NCBI GenBank assembly: GCA_029934215.1
Contig: JAOZMR010000011.1
Coordinates: forward strand, 1-21,951
Direction: 5' to 3'
DNA: 21,951 bases
Source: Pontiellaceae bacterium
GTDB taxonomy: Bacteria; Verrucomicrobiota; Kiritimatiellia; Kiritimatiellales; Tichowtungiaceae
Position numbers and translations under genes: made by a program. Position 1 is the stretch's first letter, and each line of letters starts with the position of its first letter. This document shows, in pieces, positions 15,760 to 21,951 of this stretch. The notes under the pieces are model-generated. The model saw only the letters and a list, made by a program, of their open reading frames with translations, did not search any database and was not told the DNA's origin.

Positions 15760-17298
15760 TTAGAATTTCACACGTTCCGCGATGTAGTTCTCTAATTCGC
15801 TGATGGACATGCGGGTTTGTTCCATGGTGTCGCGGTCGCGGACGGTGACGGTGGAGTCTTCTAGTGTGTCGAAGTCGATGGTGACGCCGAGGGGGGTTCC
15901 GATTTCGTCTTGACGACGGTAGCGGCGTCCGATGGCTCCGGTCTGGTCGTAGAAGCATGTCCAGCGTTCGTTGAGCTTCTCGAATACTTCGCGGGCTTTG
16001 GCGACGAGTTCGGGCTTGTTTTTCAATAGCGGGAATACGGCGACTTTGTATGGCGCGATGCATGGGGCGAAGCGAAGGACGGTGCGGGCTTCGTAGCCTT
16101 CGGGCGCTTGTTTGGCTTTCGGGTCGGCTGTGAGGATTTTGCCGTCGTTGTCTTTGCCTTTGGGTATCCACTCGACACGGTAGGCTTCGCAGAGTAGAGC
16201 GAGAGCAATGCGGTCAACGCCGGCGGAGGGTTCGATGACGTGTGGGAGGTAGCGCTCTTTGGTTTCTTCGTCGAAGTATTCTAGCCCTTTTCCTGCGGTT
16301 TCTTGATGCTGCGTGAGGTCGAAGTTGCCGCGTGCTGCGATTCCTTCTAGTTCTTGGGTGCCAAAGGGGAAGTCGTATAAAATATCGGTGCAGGCGCTGG
16401 CGTAGTGGGCGAGGGCGTCGCCTTCGTGGATGTCGCGGTGCATGCGACCCTCGGGGAGTCCGACGCGGCTGTACCAGTTAAGGCGTTCGGAGACCCAGTA
16501 TTCGTGCCATTCGGCGTCGGTGCCTGGTTTGATGAAGAATTCAAGTTCCATTTGTTCAAATTCGCGCGAGCGGAAGGTGTAGTTTCGTGGATTGATTTCG
16601 TTGCGGAAGGCTTTGCCGATCTGCGCGATTCCGAATGGAACCTTTTGGCGTGCGGTGGCGTTGACGTTGCCGAATTGGGCGAAGATGCCTTGCGCGGTTT
16701 CTGGGCGGAGGTAGGCGACGTTGGAGCTTTCTTCGACGGGTCCAACGAAGGTTTTGAACATGAGGTTGAAGGCGCGTGGTTCGGTGAGTGTTCCGGCTTC
16801 CTTGGTGTTGGGAGCGACGAGGCGGTCGTAGTTTTCGAGCGGAATATCGAGGAGCGGGACTGATTCGTAGTCGGCGGGATCAGTTTTGTTGAATCGGCGG
16901 GCTTTTTTTGCTGGGGGTTCCTCGTCCTCTGGATAGGCGAACATAAGGGTTTCGTCGCTTTTATGTTTGAAGACAAGGATCTGGTCGGCTCTGTAGCGGG
17001 CTTTGGTTTCGCGGCAGTCAACCATTGGGTCTTTGAAGTTTCCGATGTGACCGGATGCTTCCCAAACGCGCGGGTGCATGATGATTGAGCTGTCGAGCCC
17101 GACGACGTTTTCTCGCGTTTGTACGACAGATTTCCACCAGCTTTCTTTGATGTTGCGCTTTAGTTCGACACCAAGCGGACCGTAGTCCCAGAAACCATTG
17201 ATTCCTCCGTAGATTTCCGAGGTTTGGAAAATGAAGCCGCGACGTTTGCATAGCGATGCGAGAGAGTCCATTGATACATGATAATCGTTTGGTGTCAT
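15760..17298 (-). CDS. glyQS: Glycyl-tRNA synthetase, alpha-dimer (eukaryote-like) type
   Basis: Charges tRNA-Gly with glycine in the cytoplasm. The 512-residue protein is the single-chain alpha2 class II enzyme, not the alpha2beta2 GlyQ/GlyS form. Class II motifs are visible: YGPLGVELKRNI near 39-50, RPETAQGIFAQFG (198-210), GKAFRNEINPRNYTFRSREFEQMELEFF (228-255) and IEPSAGVDRIALALL (355-369). An anticodon-binding domain follows (about 405-505, CIAPYKVAVFPLLKN). The start is supported by AAGGA ten bases upstream. A one-mismatch copy of the window-wide palindrome (17215-17229) encodes FQTSE at 24-28. tRNA-Ser lies downstream on the same strand. Confidence 0.97.
   Translation of the reverse strand: MTPNDYHVSMDSLASLCKRRGFIFQTSEIYGGINGFWDYGPLGVELKRNIKESWWKSVVQTRENVVGLDSSIIMHPRVWEASGHIGNFKDPMVDCRETKARYRADQILVFKHKSDETLMFAYPEDEEPPAKKARRFNKTDPADYESVPLLDIPLENYDRLVAPNTKEAGTLTEPRAFNLMFKTFVGPVEESSNVAYLRPETAQGIFAQFGNVNATARQKVPFGIAQIGKAFRNEINPRNYTFRSREFEQMELEFFIKPGTDAEWHEYWVSERLNWYSRVGLPEGRMHRDIHEGDALAHYASACTDILYDFPFGTQELEGIAARGNFDLTQHQETAGKGLEYFDEETKERYLPHVIEPSAGVDRIALALLCEAYRVEWIPKGKDNDGKILTADPKAKQAPEGYEARTVLRFAPCIAPYKVAVFPLLKNKPELVAKAREVFEKLNERWTCFYDQTGAIGRRYRRQDEIGTPLGVTIDFDTLEDSTVTVRDRDTMEQTRMSISELENYIAERVKF
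17215..17229. repeat. One-mismatch palindrome inside the glycyl-tRNA synthetase gene
   Basis: TTCCGAGGTTTGGAA differs from the consensus at one arm position. On the minus strand it reads TTC CAA ACC TCG GAA (Phe-Gln-Thr-Ser-Glu), in the same frame as the copies in ribF, rsmE and both SPFH genes. Confidence 0.65.
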
Positions 17299-17430
17299 AA
17301 ATTGTATTTCCTTTTGTGTCGGTTTTTTTTAGTATCCACTCCGCATAAAGCTCGAGAATTGGAGGGCGTTGAGAATGCCCCAATGCAACTAGAGTTGAAA
17401 GAATAAAATGAATACGGGAAACAATCCTAC

Positions 17431-17637
17431 ATGAAAGAAAAACGACAGCATAAACGATTCGACCTTTTTTCAACGCTTGCCGTGATCGGTGTGCTTGTGG
17501 TTCTCGTTCTCGAATGCCTCTTTGTTTTCGAGGTCTACAATCTGGATTTTGTGTCGCTCAACCGGTTTTTTCCCTCCTCTACGCCGGAGCACGCTCCCGT
17601 TTCGGAGCCGTTTGATGGATCTGCGCCTGTCGGCTAA
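17431..17637 (+). CDS. Small single-pass membrane protein (unknown function)
   Basis: A 68-residue frame on the same strand as, and 102 bases upstream of, the SPFH pair. It begins with a strongly basic stretch (MKEKRQHKRFDLF). One hydrophobic segment follows (about 15-34, LAVIGVLVVLVLECLFVFEV), then a short polar, Pro-rich tail (35-68). The positive-inside pattern predicts the N-terminus in the cytoplasm. No known family was recognised, and only a weak purine run (GGGAAA) precedes the ATG. Its coding status rests on composition, topology and position. It could encode a partner of the SPFH proteins, or it could be an independent gene. Confidence 0.55.
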   Translation: MKEKRQHKRFDLFSTLAVIGVLVVLVLECLFVFEVYNLDFVSLNRFFPSSTPEHAPVSEPFDGSAPVG

Positions 17638-17739
17638 GGAGAAATTCGACGGCGCGGCTTTCCTTTTCCTGTTTTACTGATAGGTTGTGCCCGTGTCGTA
17701 TCGAATTTGGCGGCTAACTAAACAAGTAGAAAGGGATTA

Positions 17740-18852
17740 ATGATGGAAATACATAAACAGGCGAACCCCCTGAATGAGGTTCTAGGAATGATTGGTAACG
17801 GACGAATCCTGGTCGTCGTTGCTTTTTTAGCGCTAGCGGCGTTCTTTTTTAGCGCGATTAGCTTTGGGCAGGTTTCGGGGGAGCAGATCGGCATTATGCT
17901 GGATCGCTTTTCTGGGGAGATCACGGTGATCGAGCAGTCTGGTACGAAAATTTATAATGGCATTCGCTACAGTTTTTCCACGCTGGATAAAACTCTCCAA
18001 ACCTTGGAAATGACGGAGACGGCGGGACGTGGCGATCGTAGCGGTAAGGATGATCTGAAAATTAAAACGGTCGATGGAAGCGATGTTTTTGTCGATTTGA
18101 AAGTCCAATACCGGATCGTTGCCGCAGATGCGGATACGGTCGTGATGACCTCCGGGCTTGGCGAGGAATACAAGAAAAAGTGGGCGCGTGATTATTCGCG
18201 GGCCATTGTCCGAAACTATCTCGGCGAATTGACGACCGAGGAGTTCTACGATTCCTCGAAACGCGCCGCAAAACTGATTCTCGCTCAGAACGAGATCAAG
18301 GAACGGTTGACACCATACGGTTTGAGTGTGGATAGCATTGTGATTCCGCAGCGTCCGCATTTCTATGCGGAATATGAGGCGATGATTAAGCGCAAGAAGC
18401 TGGCGGATCAGGCGGTTCTCGAAGAACAGTCGAAGGCGCTCGCCGCGAAACAGCGTCAGGTGACGATGATTGTGCAGGAGACGAACCGCAAGAACGTTGC
18501 GGTCGAACAGTACGAAGGACTGATGAGCCAGTTGGTGATCAAATCGAAGGCGGAGTCGGATCGCGTTCGCAAATCGGCGGATGCGTATTACGAGCAGAAA
18601 ACCATAGCCGCCGCAGCGAAGCTCTACGAACAAGAAAAATCCGCCGAAGGAATTGTTGCACGCACTACCGCCGAGGCGGAAGGGATCGCCGCGCTCAACA
18701 CCGCGCTTTCCGCGCCTGGCGGGCGCAATATGGTGAAGCTAGAATATGCTCGGAAACTGAAAGACATTCAGATCTCCGGTCAACCATTCACCACCGATGG
18801 ACACACCGATCGTTTCGAGCACCTTAGCGGTGCGGCTTCTAAAGGCAAATAA
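17740..18852 (+). CDS. SPFH/band-7 (prohibitin-like) membrane protein 1
   Basis: A 370-residue protein with one transmembrane segment (about 22-43, RILVVVAFLALAAFFFSAISFG). A band-7/SPFH domain follows (about 45-215). A long charged, Ala/Glu/Lys-rich coiled coil covers 218-335, with a polar tail beyond. The domain junction FYAEYEAMIKRKKLADQ (208-224) is shared with the next gene (FDPEYENKIRRKKLADQ), as are LQTLEMT (86-92) and TTEEFYDSSKR (165-175). The two are therefore paralogues. SPFH proteins form large oligomeric rings that organise membrane microdomains or control proteases, as HflK-HflC does with FtsH. AAAGGGA just before the ATGATG start is a good ribosome site; either ATG is possible. 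A near-perfect palindrome lies at 17995-18009. Confidence 0.88.
   Translation: MMEIHKQANPLNEVLGMIGNGRILVVVAFLALAAFFFSAISFGQVSGEQIGIMLDRFSGEITVIEQSGTKIYNGIRYSFSTLDKTLQTLEMTETAGRGDRSGKDDLKIKTVDGSDVFVDLKVQYRIVAADADTVVMTSGLGEEYKKKWARDYSRAIVRNYLGELTTEEFYDSSKRAAKLILAQNEIKERLTPYGLSVDSIVIPQRPHFYAEYEAMIKRKKLADQAVLEEQSKALAAKQRQVTMIVQETNRKNVAVEQYEGLMSQLVIKSKAESDRVRKSADAYYEQKTIAAAAKLYEQEKSAEGIVARTTAEAEGIAALNTALSAPGGRNMVKLEYARKLKDIQISGQPFTTDGHTDRFEHLSGAASKGK
17995..18009. repeat. Palindrome inside SPFH gene 1
   Basis: CTCCAAACCTTGGAA has one mismatch to the consensus. It encodes Leu-Gln-Thr-Leu-Glu at residues 86-90. The same DNA string TCCAAACCTTGGAAATGAC occurs at the homologous position in SPFH gene 2 (19093), although the flanking sequence has diverged. 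Confidence 0.75.
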
Positions 18853-18869
18853 TTGCAGAAAGACAACTC

Positions 18870-19934
18870 ATGAAAATCATTAATTATATTTCAGTTCTTG
18901 TAATTGCCCTCGTCGTAGGCGGCTGGGTGGTTCTCAAATCTCTCACAGTGGATATCCCCGTCGGAAAAGTCGGCGTACGCATTCAGCAGTACGGCATCTT
19001 CGGCAAGCAGGGGATGGTCAAAAAAGATTACAAAGCGGGCTGGCACCGCGATCTCGGACCCATCGACAAATGGGAGCTTTTCGACAGCACCATCCAAACC
19101 TTGGAAATGACGCGCGACACGCGGCACGGCTCCAGTCGCAGTGTTGATGACGTCAAAGTACAGTCCGCCGACGGCTATGCCATATCGCTCGACGTCACCA
19201 TCAAATACAAAATCACCGACGGCGAAGCCTATAAGCTCTACCAGAAACTGGGCGCCGGATCAAAATATCGAGTGATCGTCCGCAACGAAGCGCAAAAAGC
19301 CTGCATGGCGGCATTCGGTCGGATGAAAACCGAACAGTTCTACAATCCTGAACATCGCCGCATTGCCGCAACCGAAGTACACGAAGCGCTGGTGCAATCC
19401 CTCTCTGGAAACGCCATCACCGTCCTCGATGTATTGATTCGATCGGTTCAGTTCGACCCAGAATACGAGAACAAAATCCGCCGCAAAAAACTGGCGGATC
19501 AGGAAGTGGAACTGAACAAATCCATGTCCGCCGCTGAAACAGAAAGCGGAAAAACGCAAGTCATCGAAGCGGAAACCAAAAAACTCGTTGAAATTGTGAT
19601 CAAAGAAAAAGACGCTGCATTGGTTCGCATGAAAGCGCAAACCGACTTAGAGATCGTCAGCATACGCGCCAACTACGAAAAATATGAGACCGAAAAACAC
19701 GCTGACGCCGACTTGATCGCCGCGCAAAAAGGAGCCGAAGGGCTGTTGAAAGTGAAACGTGCGGAAGCCTCCGGGGAAAAACTCCGCAACGAAGCCATGC
19801 AAGGTTCTGGTGGCGATATTCTCGTTGCGCTCGAAGCGGCAAAAAACCTCAACATCTCCACACTTGCGGTTTCATCACTGGATGTAGATTTCCTAGACTT
19901 GGAAGAAATGATCAAAAAACTCGGAGCGAAATAG
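18870..19934 (+). CDS. SPFH/band-7 (prohibitin-like) membrane protein 2
   Basis: This 354-residue paralogue of the preceding gene starts 17 bases after it, so co-transcription is nearly certain. An N-terminal transmembrane segment (about 5-25, NYISVLVIALVVGGWVVLKSL) is followed by the SPFH domain (27-205) with GKVGVRIQQYGIFGKQG, IQTLEMTRDTRHG (75-87) and MKTEQFYNPEHR. A coiled coil (210-320) rich in Glu/Lys/Ala follows. The end (ISTLAVSSLDVDFLDLEEMIKKLGAK) is helical. Adjacent, non-identical SPFH pairs usually form mixed rings, as HflK and HflC do. This is an inference, and no FtsH gene is in the window. Its codon use is noticeably more C-rich at third positions than gene 1. A rho-independent terminator follows. 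Confidence 0.88.
   Translation: MKIINYISVLVIALVVGGWVVLKSLTVDIPVGKVGVRIQQYGIFGKQGMVKKDYKAGWHRDLGPIDKWELFDSTIQTLEMTRDTRHGSSRSVDDVKVQSADGYAISLDVTIKYKITDGEAYKLYQKLGAGSKYRVIVRNEAQKACMAAFGRMKTEQFYNPEHRRIAATEVHEALVQSLSGNAITVLDVLIRSVQFDPEYENKIRRKKLADQEVELNKSMSAAETESGKTQVIEAETKKLVEIVIKEKDAALVRMKAQTDLEIVSIRANYEKYETEKHADADLIAAQKGAEGLLKVKRAEASGEKLRNEAMQGSGGDILVALEAAKNLNISTLAVSSLDVDFLDLEEMIKKLGAK
19092..19106. repeat. Palindrome inside SPFH gene 2
   Basis: ATCCAAACCTTGGAA has one mismatch to the consensus and encodes Ile-Gln-Thr-Leu-Glu (residues 75-79). It matches the palindrome in SPFH gene 1 at the homologous position. Confidence 0.75.
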
Positions 19935-19989
19935 AAAAAACATCTGAAACAACAAAGGTTTTGGATCATACATCCTTCGTACAGATTCG

Positions 19990-20018
19990 AAAGCCCGCTC
20001 AATACGAGCGGGCTTTTT
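19990..20018 (+). terminator. Rho-independent terminator of the SPFH operon
   Basis: AAAGCCCGCTC and GAGCGGGCTTT form a perfect 11-base stem around the loop AATAC, ending in a run of five T's. It lies 55 bases after the second SPFH stop codon. The structure is textbook quality. Confidence 0.95.
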
Positions 20019-20041
20019 GTTTGCCACGGATGGTAAAACGC

Positions 20042-20150
20042 CCCACGGATCCAGATGGCGGCTCTGACTCAAATCCGTGGGACGTTTTACTATCCGCGGG
20101 AACCTTTCTTCTCCGGCTCCATTCGTGTAGATTGGTGAATGAACGGTTCC
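20042..20150 (+). repeat. Module B repeat, copy 2
   Basis: A 109-base unit in the same orientation as 5600-5708, with about six substitutions by eye. The inverted repeat CCCACGGAT (20042-20050) and ATCCGTGGG (20073-20081) is intact. Most differences fall in the loop and the right-hand tail. Confidence 0.85.
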
Positions 20151-20216
20151 AGCCCCAATTCACCCAAAGAACGAGGCTGGAAGCGCTCGTCTACGTTTCA
20201 TGAAAAAGCTTCTATT

Positions 20217-20231
20217 TTCCAAGGGTTGGAA
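20217..20231. repeat. Perfect TTCCAA-N3-TTGGAA palindrome, intergenic
   Basis: TTCCAAGGGTTGGAA lies between module B and the composite module. It has no surrounding hairpin extension and no T-run, so here it is not part of a terminator. Confidence 0.85.
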
Positions 20232-20296
20232 CTCTTTTCGTTCTTTCCTCCATGTAAAAATCATCGGTTGAAACAGGCTTGATTTTGTGCCGTTCA

Positions 20297-20434
20297 TCCG
20301 TGGGACATCCACGCTAAGGCGTGGTAAACATCCGTGGTAATAAATCTCCCGATGTTTGGCCGTTTTTACTTAAAGTGGCGTCATTCAACTTGCGAGACAA
20401 AACCCGAATATTGGCGTTTTGTATGAGAGGTGGA
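20297..20434 (+). repeat. Composite CCGTGG/module A unit, copy 2
   Basis: It shows the same order of motifs as 5268-5405: TCCGTGGGAC, CCACGCTAAGGCGTGG, TAAACATCCGTGGTAATAAA, then TCATTCAACTTGCGAGACAA and an intact ACAAAAC/GTTTTGT hairpin. The module A part is almost identical to 177-231. It ends eight bases from the stop of the HipA-like gene. Confidence 0.8.
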
Positions 20435-20441
20435 GGGAAGA

Positions 20442-21758
20442 TCAGCCGACGGGATTGCCTTGTTTTAGGAACCTTCTGAACTCGATCGAAATCCGATCGT
20501 CAGAAGCGACTCGATCCCAGAAGTCACGAGCCATTGTTTTTACGCCATCGAGCGCCTCCGTTATAAGATCCAATCCGTTTGTAGAATCGATATCAGGAGG
20601 GATAAAACGATGGGGGCAAACATCTCCAGCTTTTGGAGCAAACCCCATTGAGCACATGTCGTATACAGGCAGAATTCTGAACATACCGCTGTCGATCGAT
20701 AAGCTTAAGTTGCCTAGGTGCATGTCGGTATTGTTTATGAGTAAGCCGAAAGCCCATAGGATCATCGCATCATAACAATGCTCGCGACTAACTAGGTCAA
20801 GCTGCCAGAGTTTGTACATTATTCGATGCCATCCAGCTCCCTCGCCGGTAAACTCGGCATCAATGTATTGAAGCGAGATCATGGGCATGCGTCCATATTC
20901 TCCAGATCGATCAAACCGCCGTGACTCCAGAAACAATCGATCCCCTTTCTCAATCAGTCGGGTCTCTGCTGCCGGAACGTTTTTGGCAAGTAGTGCTTCG
21001 GTGGCATGAAACTCTGTAATCAAAATATCACGCCATCTTCTGGCTATAGGTTCATCGCCTTTGGGTGAAAACTTGACAATAACATGCGCTGAGCGATCAC
21101 CGCAAAAGGCTGTAAATTTCGGCTGTTCTCCCCCGGCGGATGATCCCGGAATAATTCCATTCATGACATCTTCAGCGAGTTGCGTGTAATCATCGGTTGT
21201 TACGGCGATTGGTTTCCGTCTGACTCGTAAGAGAGCTGGTTCTCCGAACTTAAAGTTTCCAGGGAGATCATCTCCGTTTGACACCAAGTAGCGCCCAATA
21301 TGCTCTTCTGTCCAGTTCCTCGGATCACGAGGAAAAGCATCGGATTGCGACGCCAGCTTTTCAGCAATTTGCCGTCCAAGAAAGCCTTGCGGCGCAAGAT
21401 CGAATAAAAAGTAGGGTAAGCTGCCATAAAGCCCGTTCTTGCATTCTCCCAGGAGGACGCTGGGCATACTAGGCAACGACTCGACAAAATACCCTCCGTG
21501 GACCAGCGGTCGTATGTGTGCAACTGTCGTATTATTTCCATGCGCATCAACCATGTACACCGGAAGTTTGTCATCGCCGCCAAACGCATTTCGTGTGATC
21601 GCATATTTAGGTGAGCGCCCTTCTTTGAATTGGATAATGTTCGCACTCATTAGCCTGAGTTGACGAGATACCGCTGTTTGGGTTAGCTTTGTTGCTGCCT
21701 GTATTTCTTTGGATGTTGCGGGCCCGCGCGTTAAATATTCTTGAATAGATACAGGCAT
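20442..21758 (-). CDS. yjjJ: HipA-family serine/threonine kinase, YjjJ type, with N-terminal winged helix
   Basis: The longest frame opens at 21830, but the ATG at 21758 has AGGAG seven bases upstream and gives a protein starting MPVSIQEYLTRG, so it is preferred. The 438 residues match the length of E. coli YjjJ (about 440). Residues 1-60 form a winged-helix DNA-binding domain (TSKEIQAATKLTQTAVSRQLRLM), in place of a separate HipB-like antitoxin. The HipA kinase fold follows. It has a Gly-rich loop GSSAGGEQPKF (205-215), ATP-lysine candidate Lys229 in HVIVKFSP, catalytic NNTDMHLGN (342-350) with Asp345, and YDMCSMGFAP with metal-binding Asp367. All key residues look intact. HipA relatives phosphorylate aminoacyl-tRNA synthetases and cause growth arrest; the substrate of this branch is not established by the sequence. 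No hipB-like gene is adjacent within the window. Confidence 0.88.
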   Translation of the reverse strand: MPVSIQEYLTRGPATSKEIQAATKLTQTAVSRQLRLMSANIIQFKEGRSPKYAITRNAFGGDDKLPVYMVDAHGNNTTVAHIRPLVHGGYFVESLPSMPSVLLGECKNGLYGSLPYFLFDLAPQGFLGRQIAEKLASQSDAFPRDPRNWTEEHIGRYLVSNGDDLPGNFKFGEPALLRVRRKPIAVTTDDYTQLAEDVMNGIIPGSSAGGEQPKFTAFCGDRSAHVIVKFSPKGDEPIARRWRDILITEFHATEALLAKNVPAAETRLIEKGDRLFLESRRFDRSGEYGRMPMISLQYIDAEFTGEGAGWHRIMYKLWQLDLVSREHCYDAMILWAFGLLINNTDMHLGNLSLSIDSGMFRILPVYDMCSMGFAPKAGDVCPHRFIPPDIDSTNGLDLITEALDGVKTMARDFWDRVASDDRISIEFRRFLKQGNPVG

Positions 21759-21802
21759 GTCAAAACTCCTCTGCTTCATATTGTGACTAGAAAAACAGCA
21801 CC

Positions 21803-21830
21803 ATGATACATCACCGTTCCCTTTAAACAA
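21803..21830 (-). promoter_or_regulatory. Candidate promoter of the HipA-like gene
   Basis: Read on the minus strand, TTGTTT (21825-21830) and TATCAT (21803-21808) are separated by 16 bases. They lie about 45-70 bases before the preferred start codon. Direct repeats GACTAGAAA at 21785 and 21874, with a variant GACTAAAA at 21862, flank it. They could be sites for the protein's own winged helix, which is speculation. Confidence 0.4.
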
Positions 21831-21951
21831 GGATCTATTTGGACGTTTCCGATTTATCTTTGACTAAAATTTCGACTAGAAACACATGGAGAATTATTAA
21901 CCGCGAAAGAACACATCGCGACAGGATAAGTCCAGTATGTCGGGAAAAATG

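Larger units (their letters stand above)
20019..20441. other. Second intergenic repeat zone, downstream of yjjJ-like gene
   Basis: No gene is supported. The zone contains module B (20042-20150), a perfect TTCCAA-N3-TTGGAA palindrome (20217-20231) and the composite CCGTGG/module A unit (20297-20434). That unit ends eight bases before the stop codon of the HipA-like gene. The 506-base gap between flanking genes is otherwise explained only by the SPFH terminator. Confidence 0.75.

Noticed and set aside
17833..18633. 266-codon frame antisense to SPFH gene 1
   Set aside because: The sense frame has a clear band-7 domain, coiled coil and ribosome site. The antisense translation is His/Arg-rich without any domain and is a typical shadow.
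21759..21830. N-terminal extension of the HipA-like kinase to the ATG at 21830
   Set aside because: The extra 24 residues have no family resemblance and overlap the candidate promoter. The ATG at 21758 has a strong ribosome-binding site and gives the expected family length.

Overview
The window is a chromosomal segment of roughly 50% GC that looks like a member of the PVC superphylum, most plausibly Verrucomicrobiota/Kiritimatiellota. This is inferred from a Minf_1886-family gene, the overall gene style, a paired SPFH locus, and dense intergenic repeat modules. No rRNA or taxonomic marker gene is present, so the assignment is not firm. Most genes lie on the minus strand; the HIT–Minf_1886 pair (3742-4544) and the SPFH cluster (17431-19934) are on the plus strand.

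Layout. 1-304: intergenic repeat modules. 305-3387 (minus): Xer-type tyrosine recombinase, purC, a GtrA-like membrane protein, and a secreted SleB-type cell-wall hydrolase whose real start is an internal GTG. 3742-4544 (plus): HIT hydrolase overlapping a Minf_1886-family protein, closed by a terminator. 4628-5086 (minus): C-terminal remnant of an SGNH-like hydrolase. 5087-5883: an 800-base gene-free zone built of repeats, including two 38-base near-perfect palindromes. 5884-9786 (minus): ribF, glgB, rsmE. 9803-13776 (minus): dnaJ, grpE, an RsbU-like GAF/PP2C phosphatase and a STAS protein, transcribed in the order STAS, phosphatase, grpE, dnaJ, rsmE. 13919-15391 (minus): periplasmic Deg/HtrA-like protease. 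15539-15631 (minus): tRNA-Ser(GCU) with its own likely promoter. 15760-17298 (minus): glycyl-tRNA synthetase. 17431-19934 (plus): a small membrane protein followed by two paralogous SPFH/band-7 proteins and a strong terminator. 19935-20441: second repeat zone. 20442-21758 (minus): YjjJ-type HipA-family kinase with an N-terminal winged helix.

Functionally, most genes are housekeeping: purine, flavin, glycogen, translation, rRNA modification and protein folding. A stress and envelope theme runs through the partner-switching pair next to GrpE/DnaJ, the Deg protease, the SPFH pair and the HipA-like kinase.

The most striking signal is not a gene. A 15-base palindrome, TTCCAA-N3-TTGGAA, occurs at least 7 times perfectly and about 7 more times with one mismatch, both between genes and inside unrelated genes. 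In five genes (RibF, RsmE, GlyRS and both SPFH proteins) it is read in the same frame and mostly encodes x-Gln-Thr/Pro-Leu-Glu. It also builds one terminator and overlaps the grpE ribosome-binding site. Around it are several families of intergenic repeats, two long palindromes whose imperfections are both wobble-compatible on the plus strand, and a 36-base element flanked by 9-base direct repeats.
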